Source: Alphaproteobacteria bacterium
GTDB lineage: Bacteria; Pseudomonadota; Alphaproteobacteria; Rhizobiales; Xanthobacteraceae
Reading direction: 5' to 3'
DNA: 12,547 bases
Assembly (NCBI GenBank): GCA_005884745.1
Contig: VAZU01000025.1
Span: 6,897-19,443 of the forward strand
A program made the position numbers and the translations under genes. Position 1 is the stretch's first letter, and each line of letters begins with the position of its first letter. Below the pieces are notes generated by a model. The model worked only from the letters and a program-made list of their open reading frames with translations. It was not told where the DNA came from and searched no databases. Positions 1 to 6,785 of the stretch are shown in pieces.

Positions 1-2
1 CG

Positions 3-1025
<1,023 letters not shown>

Positions 1026-1694
1026 ATGCGAATCCTGCTGACCAACGATGACGGCATTCACGCGCCGGGGCTCACCGTGCTCGAAGAGATCGCGCGGGTG
1101 CTGTCCGATGATATCTGGGTGGTCGCGCCGGAATTCGATCAGTCCGGCGTCTCGCATTCGCTCTCGCTCAACGATCCATTGCGGCTGCGCGAGGTCAGCC
1201 CGCGCCATTATGCGGTGAAAGGCACGCCGACCGATTGTGTCATCATGGGCGCGCGGCATGTCGTCAGCGAGCCCGGCCCCGACCTCGTGCTCTCCGGGGT
1301 CAACCGCGGCCAGAACGCCGCGGAGGACGTGACCTATTCGGGAACCATCGCCGGCGCCATGGAGGGCACCATTCTCGGCATTCCGTCGATGTCGCTCTCC
1401 CAGGCCTATGGTCCCGCGACCCGGGAGCGACCGCATTGGGACACGGCGATCCACTACGCTCCCGACCTGATCCGGCGCGTGCTCGCCGCCGGCATGCCCC
1501 GCGACGTTCTCGTCAACATCAATTTTCCCGATTGCGCCCCCGACGAGGTCAAGGGCATCGCCATCACCATGCAGGGCAAACGCGACCAGGATCTGCTGCG
1601 CATCGACGCCCGTCACGACGGCCGCGGCAATCCGTATTATTGGCTCGCGTTCGCGCGGATCTCGCGGCGATTGCCGAGAACCGCATCGCCGTGA
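1026..1694 (+). CDS. surE: 5'/3'-nucleotidase SurE with frameshifted C-terminus
   Basis: SurE is a metal-dependent cytoplasmic phosphatase acting on nucleoside 5'/3'-monophosphates. The start is the ATG directly after the serS stop and gives the family N-terminus [11 protein letters not shown]. Metal and active-site residues are present: D8-D9, S40 in DQSGVSHS, N93 in SGVNRGQN, and the [10 protein letters not shown] segment at about 108-117. Sequence matches the family up to about residue 211 (YYWLAFAR). The last 11 residues, [11 protein letters not shown], are foreign, and a stop falls at 1692-1694. The expected SurE ending lies in another frame at 1658-1777. The product is therefore 222 residues rather than the usual ~250-260 and lacks the C-terminal segment that family structures use for subunit contacts. 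A real deletion or a sequencing/assembly error could explain this; the sequence alone does not decide. Family identity is certain; whether the product is active is not. Confidence 0.9.
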   Translation: MRILLTNDDGIHAPGLTVLEEIARVLSDDIWVVAPEFDQSGVSHSLSLNDPLRLREVSPRHYAVKGTPTDCVIMGARHVVSEPGPDLVLSGVNRGQNAAEDVTYSGTIAGAMEGTILGIPSMSLSQAYGPATRERPHWDTAIHYAPDLIRRVLAAGMPRDVLVNINFPDCAPDEVKGIAITMQGKRDQDLLRIDARHDGRGNPYYWLAFARISRRLPRTASP

Positions 1695-1777
1695 CCCCGC
1701 TCCGGCTCAATCTCACCGACGAGCCGTTCATGACGCGGCTCGCGGAGGAGCTCGACGAGGCGCCGCGACGAAAGTGA
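1658..1777 (+). pseudogene. Out-of-frame 3' remnant of surE
   Basis: These 39 codons plus TGA are in the frame +2 relative to the surE start. They read [19 protein letters not shown] and continue TDEPFMTRLAEEL. This is the usual SurE C-terminus, where a G-T-D-L-A-A-x-A-x-N-x-x-S/A-V-T-P-L pattern is expected. The loop that normally joins YYW-x-x-F to this block, about ten residues in relatives I recall, is missing. A deletion of roughly 30 bases, of length 3n+1, near 1653-1658 would explain both the lost loop and the lost frame. No start codon or ribosome binding site serves this piece, so it is not a separate gene. Confidence 0.82.
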
Positions 1778-1858
1778 GCGAACCGCGGTTCACTCGCGCT
1801 TGCAAGCCGCGCTGGAATGCGCTCATTTCCGATGCAAGACCGCGGGCAGCCGATCTGC

Positions 1859-1864
1859 AGGAGG
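1859..1864 (+). promoter_or_regulatory. Shine-Dalgarno AGGAGG favouring a GTG start at 1876
   Basis: AGGAGG lies 11 bases before the GTG at 1876. The farther in-frame GTG at 1774, which overlaps the surE-remnant TGA as GTGA, has no purine-rich ribosome binding site. The 34 codons between the two candidates also have a lower third-position GC than the gene body. This site is the main reason for choosing the shorter start. Confidence 0.5.
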
Positions 1865-1875
1865 CGATTCTGAAC

Positions 1876-2688
1876 GTGCAGCATGTGGCGGAGGCAAATC
1901 AGCCGGTCGAGCGCATTTGCACGCTCGAAAGCCTGATCGACCACATCGCACAAAGCATCCGCGCCGCACGGGTCGTGCGGCGCCCGTTCCATCATCTCGA
2001 GTTCGACCGGATCTTTCCCGACGACGTTTATGCGGCGATGCTGCATGCGCTGCCGGTTGCGGCGGAATACCGGCCGATGTCCGGCCGCAGCAAGGGCAGC
2101 GCCCGGCCGGACGGGGCGCCCACGCGGGTGAAGATCGATCTTTTTTCCGAATACATTCGCCATCTGCCGGCGGACAAGCGGCGGCTATGGCGTCTCGTCG
2201 GCGGCGCGCTATGCTCGCGTCCGGTGCAGGCGGCGTTCGTCGAACGACTGGCGCCCGGGCTCGAAGCGCGGTTCGGAGCCGATTTTGCGAAAATCGGCTT
2301 CTATCCGATCCCGATCCTCACCCGCGACATTCCCGGCTATCGCATCACGCCGCATACCGATACGCATTGGAAGGGCATCACCGTCCAGCTCTATCTGCCG
2401 CGCGACGAACGCAATGCGCACATCGGCACGATTTTTCACGAACGCCCGCCCGACGGCAGCCTGCGGCGCGTGTCCCAGGTCCGGTTCGCACCGAACAGCG
2501 GCTACGCGTTCGCGGTCGGCGAGGATACCTGGCACTCGGCCGATCCGGTGGGACCGGAAGTGAAGACGCGGGACAGCATTCTTCTCACCTATTTCGTCGA
2601 CTCCGGCGCGTTGCGGTTCTTGCGCAATCGCGCCAAGCGGATCGGCAATCTCGTTCGCAACGAGGTGCGTCATTGGACGCACCGATGA
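1876..2688 (+). CDS. 2OG-Fe(II) oxygenase-like protein, function unknown
   Basis: I recognise a double-stranded beta-helix 2-oxoglutarate/Fe(II) dioxygenase pattern but not a named family. With this start (270 residues), the candidate iron ligands are H160 and D162 in ITPHTDTHW and H220 in EDTWHSADP. R232 in KTRDSILLTYF sits where the 2OG-binding arginine is expected. A conserved-looking block precedes them (FDRIFPDDVYAAML, then EYRPMSGRSKG, then TRVKIDLF). The basic C-terminal tail, about residues 244-270, is rich in Arg. There is no signal peptide or membrane segment, so it is probably cytoplasmic. The frame is open from a GTG at 1774, which would add 34 residues. It lies between surE and pcm, where the usual order has nothing, and may be transcribed with them. 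The substrate cannot be read from the sequence; a hydroxylase of a protein or small molecule are both possible. Confidence 0.8.
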   Translation: MQHVAEANQPVERICTLESLIDHIAQSIRAARVVRRPFHHLEFDRIFPDDVYAAMLHALPVAAEYRPMSGRSKGSARPDGAPTRVKIDLFSEYIRHLPADKRRLWRLVGGALCSRPVQAAFVERLAPGLEARFGADFAKIGFYPIPILTRDIPGYRITPHTDTHWKGITVQLYLPRDERNAHIGTIFHERPPDGSLRRVSQVRFAPNSGYAFAVGEDTWHSADPVGPEVKTRDSILLTYFVDSGALRFLRNRAKRIGNLVRNEVRHWTHR

Positions 2689-2792
2689 TCGTGCCGAAGA
2701 CGGCACCGGCCGGCGCCGGCAGGAAAAGCCGCGGTCTTGACCGGCGTTGCAGCGCCTCCATGGTGAGTTCCCGCGGGCAGTCTTAGGCGGAC

Positions 2793-2798
2793 AAGGAG
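2793..2798 (+). promoter_or_regulatory. Shine-Dalgarno AAGGAG fixing the pcm GTG start
   Basis: AAGGAG sits seven bases before GTG 2806, an ideal spacing. It decides for this start over the internal ATG at 2875 (residue 24), which many shorter family members would match. Confidence 0.65.
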
Positions 2799-2805
2799 AC
2801 GGCCG

Positions 2806-3495
2806 GTGCCGAGTGTTCCAAAAGCTGGCGCCAAACACGGCGGGATCGGCGAAAGCGCCGACAGCGTCGGCCGCATGGAGTTCCTGCTCACGCTGCGCCG
2901 CCGCGGCATTGCCGACGCGGCGGTGCTGCGCGCGCTCGACGAAGTTCCGCGCGAGGAATTCGTCACGCCGAACTACGGTGACGCCGCTTATGCCGACCAG
3001 GCCTTGCCGATCGATTGCGGCCAGACCATCAGCCAGCCCTACGTGGTCGCCTATATGACCGAGCAGCTCGAGGTCGGGCCCGAGCATCATGTGCTCGAAG
3101 TGGGCACGGGGTCCGGCTACCAGGCGGCGGTGCTCTCGCGGCTGGCGCGCGACGTGGTCAGCGTCGAGCGCTACCGCACGCTCGCCGAGGCGGCGCGCAG
3201 GCGGCTGGAGAAGCTTCGCTATCACAATGTCACGGTCGTGCTCGGCGACGGGCTCGCCGGGCTTCCGGCGAATGCGCCCTACGACCGCATCATCGTGACC
3301 GCCGCCGCCGAGAGCATTCCGCAGCCGCTGGTCGATGAGCTTGCCGAGGGCGGCATCATGGTGCTGCCGCTGGGCCCTCACGACGACGCGCAGCGCATCG
3401 TCAAGCTGACGAAGACCGCGGACGGCATCGAGCGCGAGGATCTCATCTGGGTGCGTTTCGTGCCGCTTTTGCCGGGCCAAGCCCGCGAGCTTTGA
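2806..3495 (+). CDS. pcm: Protein-L-isoaspartate O-methyltransferase
   Basis: This cytoplasmic repair enzyme transfers a methyl group from S-adenosylmethionine to L-isoaspartyl residues in aged proteins and so starts their conversion back to aspartyl. The 229-residue protein shows the family-specific segment [14 protein letters not shown] (71-84), SAM motif [11 protein letters not shown] (97-106), the acidic ribose-binding position E121 in VVSVERY, GDG at 147-149, and the post-motif [14 protein letters not shown] (159-172). The first ~23 residues ([10 protein letters not shown]..) are a poorly conserved extension, but the GTG start has an AAGGAG seven bases upstream. Family length is about 205-220, so this one is slightly long. 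It follows the oxygenase gene by 117 bases and lies upstream of the LytM factor, as in the surE-pcm-nlpD order of other Proteobacteria. No defect is seen. Confidence 0.95.
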   Translation: MPSVPKAGAKHGGIGESADSVGRMEFLLTLRRRGIADAAVLRALDEVPREEFVTPNYGDAAYADQALPIDCGQTISQPYVVAYMTEQLEVGPEHHVLEVGTGSGYQAAVLSRLARDVVSVERYRTLAEAARRRLEKLRYHNVTVVLGDGLAGLPANAPYDRIIVTAAAESIPQPLVDELAEGGIMVLPLGPHDDAQRIVKLTKTADGIEREDLIWVRFVPLLPGQAREL

Positions 3496-3547
3496 CCAGT
3501 ATGTAACTTCTCAGGCGGTTTGTCGCAAAACGGAGCGGCAGCCGCGC

Positions 3548-3613
3548 TTCCCCTCTCCCAGCAAAGCGGGGAGAGGGTGGCGAGGACCGGAGGTCCGAGC
3601 CGGGTGAGGGGCA
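3548..3613 (+). repeat. Palindromic intergenic repeat, copy 1
   Basis: This 66-base unit is made of a hairpin (CCCTCTCCC / GGGAGAGGG around AGCAAAGC), a second short stem (GGC-GA-GGACC, loop GGA, GGTCC-GA-GCC), and the tail GGGTGAGGGGCA. A second copy lies in opposite orientation at 3708-3775. Such units resemble the REP/RIME-like intergenic elements common in rhizobial genomes; the precise family name is not established here. It begins 52 bases after the pcm stop and could also protect or end the pcm transcript, although there is no T-tract. Confidence 0.8.
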
Positions 3614-3707
3614 CCTTGCCCGGACCCGATCACGTTCAATGCATAACCGCCTGCCACTGCTGCCGCGCATCGGATGAAAAGGGCGCCATAATTTCAGAGT
3701 TACAGAT
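3614..3707. other. Spacer between the inverted repeats, nothing recognised
   Basis: These 94 bases separate the two inverted repeat copies. I see no gene, no convincing promoter and no tRNA-like fold. If the two flanking copies pair with each other they would place this spacer in a large loop. Confidence 0.5.
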
Positions 3708-3775
3708 TGCCCCTCACCCGCCTCGCCGACCACGTCGGCTCGGCACCCTCTCCCCGCTTTGCGGGGAGAGGGGAA
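3708..3775 (-). repeat. Palindromic intergenic repeat, copy 2 (inverted)
   Basis: Read on the - strand this unit matches copy 1. It has the hairpin CCCTCTCCCCGC / GCGGGGAGAGGG with an AAA loop, the second stem GCC-GA-GCCGAC, loop GTG, GTCGGC-GA-GGC, and the tail GGGTGAGGGGCA. The first hairpin is perfect over 12 pairs here, whereas copy 1 carries a C-to-A change at its top. The bases of the second stem differ from copy 1 yet pairing is kept. Confidence 0.8.
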
Positions 3776-3859
3776 AGAGCGCGAGCAGCAAGACCGAATG
3801 CAAGGCAAACGATTGGAAAAAACATTCCGCGGCTTTTTCGCCCGCCTGGAGGGCGCTCG

Positions 3860-3870
3860 TTAATTGTTAA
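3860..3870. promoter_or_regulatory. AT-rich TTAA-N3-TTAA site before the LytM gene
   Basis: TTAATTGTTAA stands out as an AT-rich island in GC-rich DNA, 30 bases before the ATG at 3901. It may be part of the promoter. TTAA half-sites recall the alphaproteobacterial cell-cycle regulator CtrA, but the known spacing is seven bases, not three, so a CtrA site is not claimed. Confidence 0.3.
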
Positions 3871-3900
3871 CCCTTCGTGTTCAAGCGGTGGGTTTGCGTC

Positions 3901-5142
3901 ATGCGTTTCCAGGAGCCAGGCGGCTCGCGCGCGATTGCGCGAATGCTCGCAGCAGCGCTCATCGCCGCCGGAGCGGCCGGCTGCAGCGAAGCGAAGCGCT
4001 TCGGCGATGCTGCGCTTTCCAACCCGTTCGCCTCCCGCCGCGAGGCGGCAAACCAGGCTGCGCCGGCGGAGGCCGCTCCGCTCGGACGGGTCGAGGCACA
4101 GCCGCTGGGCGCGCAGAGCGCGGCCCCGCTGCCGCCCCCGCCCGGTCCCGCGCCGAGCTATTCCTCCCAGCGAGACACCACCGGATCGCTTGCCGCGGAT
4201 GCGCCAGGCTCGAGTGGCGAGATCACGATCACGGTCGCGCCCGGGGACACGATCGGCGCGATCGCTCGGCGTTATCGAGTGTCTTCCAGCGCGATCGTGC
4301 AGGCCAACCAACTGACCGCGGCAGCGTCGATCCAGGCGGGGCAGCGTCTCGTCATTCCGCGGCATCATGCCGGCACAAGGCCGCCGGCCGCCGCATCGAG
4401 CACGGCGGCGGCGGCGAGCCATGGCCGCAATGCTCCGGGCGGCGTGCACGTGGTCGCGTCCGGCGAGACGCTGAGCTCGGTGGCGCACCTCTACGGCCAC
4501 TCGCGGTCGGCGATCGCCAAAGCCAACAACATCACGCGGGATACCAAGCTCAGGATCGGCCAGCAGTTGACGATTCCCGGGGCAAAGCCCACGCGCGTCG
4601 CGGCGGGCGAAGCGCCCGCGGGCGGGCATGCGCCGGCAGTTTCCGCGCCTGCCCATTCGCAGCCCCCGCAACGCGTCGCGACCGCGGAGGCCGGGGCCCC
4701 CTTGGCCGCGGCGGAGCCTGCCGCTGCCAAGATCGAGGCGCCGGCCGAAACCGCGAGTGTCGCCGGCGGGTTCCGCTGGCCGGTGCGCGGGCGCGTCATT
4801 GCCGGATTTGGCGCGGAGCCGAACGGTCAGCACAACGACGGCATCAATCTGGCGGTGCCGGAAGGCACGTCGATCAAAGCCGCCGAGGAGGGCACCGTCG
4901 CCTATGCCGGCAACGAGCTCAAAGGCTACGGCAACCTGTTGCTGGTGCGGCACACGAACGGCTTCGTCACCGCCTACGCCCACGCCAGCGAGCTCTTGGT
5001 TAAGCGCGGCGATCAGGTGAAGCGCGGCCAAATCATCGCGCGTGCCGGCCAGACCGGCAGCGTCGCCTCGCCGCAGCTGCATTTCGAAATCCGCAAGGGT
5101 GCGACGCCGGTCGATCCGATGCGCTATCTGTCGGGCACCTGA
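3901..5142 (+). CDS. nlpD: LysM-LysM-LytM lipoprotein, degenerate M23 (NlpD/DipM type)
   Basis: This is an envelope protein likely to bind peptidoglycan and activate cell-wall amidases at division; the role is inferred from NlpD/EnvC/DipM relatives. From ATG 3901 (413 residues) it has a signal peptide with hydrophobic core MLAAALIAAGAAGC and a possible lipobox ending in C, then a low-complexity Pro/Ala region. LysM1 lies at about 107-154, LysM2 at about 181-227, another Ala/Pro linker follows, and the M23 domain spans about 291-410 (FRWPVRG onward). The active M23 metal motif H-x-x-x-D reads N312-D-G-I-N316, and the terminal H-x-H reads Q392-L-H394; H361 is kept. Two of three zinc ligands are lost, so it is probably non-catalytic. 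An in-frame GTG at 3877 would add eight residues but lacks a ribosome binding site. The gene symbol rests on architecture and on the pcm neighbour. Confidence 0.9.
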   Translation: MRFQEPGGSRAIARMLAAALIAAGAAGCSEAKRFGDAALSNPFASRREAANQAAPAEAAPLGRVEAQPLGAQSAAPLPPPPGPAPSYSSQRDTTGSLAADAPGSSGEITITVAPGDTIGAIARRYRVSSSAIVQANQLTAAASIQAGQRLVIPRHHAGTRPPAAASSTAAAASHGRNAPGGVHVVASGETLSSVAHLYGHSRSAIAKANNITRDTKLRIGQQLTIPGAKPTRVAAGEAPAGGHAPAVSAPAHSQPPQRVATAEAGAPLAAAEPAAAKIEAPAETASVAGGFRWPVRGRVIAGFGAEPNGQHNDGINLAVPEGTSIKAAEEGTVAYAGNELKGYGNLLLVRHTNGFVTAYAHASELLVKRGDQVKRGQIIARAGQTGSVASPQLHFEIRKGATPVDPMRYLSGT

Positions 5143-5163
5143 GCGTCAGCCATTTCGATCAGC

Positions 5164-5200
5164 CCCCGCGATTGACCTCCAGGAGCTGATCATCGCGGGG
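5164..5200. terminator. Inverted repeat between convergent genes, possible terminator
   Basis: CCCCGCGAT (5164-5172) and ATCGCGGGG (5192-5200) form a perfect 9-bp inverted repeat with a 19-base loop. A competing pair, GATCAG (5157-5162) and CTGATC (5186-5191), interleaves with it. The element lies after the LytM stop and covers the stop codon of the convergent ATPase gene, as a shared terminator would. There is no T-tract, so a rho-independent mechanism is uncertain. Confidence 0.35.
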
Positions 5201-6101
5201 CGGCCGGTTCTTCCAGCGGAACCCTGAGCCGCCCCGCGAGATCCTGCACGAATTGCCAGGCCACCCGGCCGGAGCGGGATCCGCGGGTGGTCGCCCATTC
5301 GAGCGCTTCGGACCGCAGCTTCTCGCCATTCATCGGAATGCGATAGTAGCCGACGTAACCGGCCACCATGGCCAGATATTCGTCCTGGCTGCAGCGATGA
5401 AAACCGAGCCAGAGCCCGAAACGGTCCGACAGCGACACCTTCTCCTCCACCGCCTCGCCGGGATTGATCGCGGTCGAGCGCTCGTTCTCCATCATGTCCC
5501 GCGCCATCAGGTGCCGCCGGTTGGAGGTCGCATAGAGGATCACGTTGTCGGGCCGGCCCTCGATGCCGCCTTCGAGCACGGCTTTGAGCGATTTGTACGA
5601 CGTGTCCTCGGCATCGAAGGAGAGGTCGTCGCAGAACACCAGGAAGCGCTGCGGCGCCGCGCGCAGCAGCGCCATCAACTCGGGCAGGCTTTCGATGTCC
5701 TCGCGGTGGATCTCGACGAGCTTCAGCCGCCCGCGCCGCGGGCCGTCGCCGAGCTTGGCGTTGACCGCCGCATGCGCCGCCTTGACCAGCGACGATTTGC
5801 CCATGCCGCGCGCGCCCCACAGCAGCGCATTGTTGGCCGGCAAGGCGTGGGCGAACCGCTCGGTGTTTTCGACCAGCACGTCGCGCACCCGATCGATGCC
5901 CTTGAGCAGCGACATGTCGACCCGGTTGACGCGGGCAACGGGGGCGAGCTGGCGCCCTTCCGGGTGCCAGACGAACGCATCGGCCGCATCGAAGCGCGGC
6001 GGTGCCGGCGCCGGCGGTGCCAGCCGCTCGAGCGCGTCGGCGACGCGGTCGAGCGTCGCGGAAAATTCCACCAGGTCGAATTCAGATTTGGCGCGCGACA
6101 T
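5190..6101 (-). CDS. DUF815-type P-loop AAA+ ATPase
   Basis: This 303-residue cytoplasmic ATPase belongs to the widespread but uncharacterised DUF815 (COG2607-like) group. In order: an N-terminal helix with Ala/Pro linker (1-40), Walker A GARGMGKSS (96-104), HREDIESLPELMALL (132-146), Walker B FLVFCDDLSF (153-162), sensor 1 LYATSNRRHL (189-198), DRFGLWLGF (226-234), and a sensor-2-like SGRVAWQF (277-284). All nucleotide-binding motifs look intact. The start ATG has no strong ribosome binding site; the next Met is at residue 63, too late to keep the domain. It is divergent from yajC and convergent with the LytM gene, so it is not part of either operon. Fold and ATP binding are secure; the cellular role is unknown. 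Confidence 0.9.
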   Translation of the reverse strand: MSRAKSEFDLVEFSATLDRVADALERLAPPAPAPPRFDAADAFVWHPEGRQLAPVARVNRVDMSLLKGIDRVRDVLVENTERFAHALPANNALLWGARGMGKSSLVKAAHAAVNAKLGDGPRRGRLKLVEIHREDIESLPELMALLRAAPQRFLVFCDDLSFDAEDTSYKSLKAVLEGGIEGRPDNVILYATSNRRHLMARDMMENERSTAINPGEAVEEKVSLSDRFGLWLGFHRCSQDEYLAMVAGYVGYYRIPMNGEKLRSEALEWATTRGSRSGRVAWQFVQDLAGRLRVPLEEPAAPR

Positions 6102-6256
6102 GGCAAGTCCGGACTGGGCACCGGAGGCTTAGCGGGACCGCGGCGCCCCGGCAAGCACCCGCTGTCTACCGCGCATCGCGCGTGCCTGTGGGCCCAAGGA
6201 CCGTCCGCGCGGCGTTCCTGCGCGAGTTTTGGCCCCGTTTGCGCCGATCCGCGGCG

Positions 6257-6284
6257 TTGCAATTGGGCCCGCGGCGGCTATAGT
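6257..6284 (+). promoter_or_regulatory. Putative sigma70 promoter of yajC-secDF
   Basis: TTGCAA (6257-6262) and TATAGT (6279-6284), 16 bases apart, form the best sigma70-like -35/-10 pair in the 308-base gap between the divergent ATPase gene and yajC. It would give a leader of about 120 bases before the yajC ATG. The prediction rests on two hexamers only. Confidence 0.5.
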
Positions 6285-6355
6285 CCGCGCCGATTTCGCC
6301 GGGCACAGGCCAAGGGCGTCTCGCCAGTTCCGCGTGCGGCATGACCCCTCCCTGA

Positions 6356-6374
6356 CCCTCCCTTCCCGGGAGGG
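6356..6374 (+). repeat. Hairpin-forming GC repeat in the yajC leader
   Basis: CCCTCCC (6356-6362) and GGGAGGG (6368-6374) make a 7-bp stem with a five-base loop. They lie within a C-rich stretch (GACCCCTCCCTGACCCTCCC) 36 bases before the yajC ATG. It looks like a fragment of a common intergenic palindrome, and could influence yajC translation or mRNA stability. The rest of the 6102-6409 gap shows only the promoter-like hexamers. Confidence 0.5.
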
Positions 6375-6409
6375 GAGCGGCCGGGCTTGCGGCACAGGGA
6401 CGAGGATCG

Positions 6410-6748
6410 ATGCTGATCACGCCGGCATTCGCCCAGACGGGCCTGGGAGGCAGCAGCGACATGCTGATGTCGCTGCTCCCCTTCGTGCTCATTTTCGTGA
6501 TCATGTATTTCCTGATCCTGCGTCCGCAGCAACGGCGGGTGAAGCAGCATCAGGAGATGGTCAAGAGCGTGCGGCGAGGCGACACCGTCATCAGCTCCGG
6601 GGGGCTGGTCGGCAAGGTCACCAAGGTCGTGGACGACGATCAGATCGAGGTCGAGATCGCGGACGGCGTCCGCGTGCGGCAAATGCGTTCGATGGTGTCC
6701 GAAGTCCGTGCCAAGGGGGAACCGGTGAAGGACGAGGCGTCCGGCTGA
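6410..6748 (+). CDS. yajC: Sec translocon accessory subunit YajC
   Basis: YajC is a small inner-membrane protein that joins SecD and SecF in the accessory complex of SecYEG. The 112-residue protein has a short N-terminus (MLITPAFAQTG), one membrane helix at about 19-38, the signature YFLILRPQQRR (33-43), and a cytoplasmic beta-rich domain (GDTVISSGGLVGKVTKVVDD). Length matches the family. The ATG follows a purine-rich AGGGACGAGGA. secD starts 37 bases downstream, so yajC-secD-secF are almost certainly one operon from the promoter upstream. Confidence 0.96.
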   Translation: MLITPAFAQTGLGGSSDMLMSLLPFVLIFVIMYFLILRPQQRRVKQHQEMVKSVRRGDTVISSGGLVGKVTKVVDDDQIEVEIADGVRVRQMRSMVSEVRAKGEPVKDEASG

Positions 6749-6785
6749 TCGCGGCCGGCGGCCGCTGCGAAGGACACGGGTTCTC

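Noticed and set aside
1780..1791. GAACCGCGGTTC, a 12-bp perfect palindrome just after the surE remnant
   Set aside because: Short GC-rich palindromes arise often by chance here; flanking arms do not extend it and no promoter is close by.
2737..2771. A TTGACC hexamer upstream of pcm as a possible -35 element
   Set aside because: No acceptable -10 hexamer follows at 16-18 bases; operon transcription from upstream is simpler.
2209..3480. A 423-codon - strand frame opposite the oxygenase gene and pcm
   Set aside because: Same shadow character; no recognisable domain, and the + strand genes explain the region.
3860..3870. A full CtrA binding site
   Set aside because: The half-sites are three bases apart, while the known consensus needs seven.
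3700..5082. A 460-codon - strand frame opposite the LytM gene and reaching into the repeat
   Set aside because: Arg/Gly/Ala-rich product without motifs; it runs through the intergenic repeat, unlike a real gene.
5253..6344. A 363-codon + strand frame opposite the DUF815 ATPase
   Set aside because: The - strand holds intact Walker A, Walker B and sensor motifs; the + frame has none.
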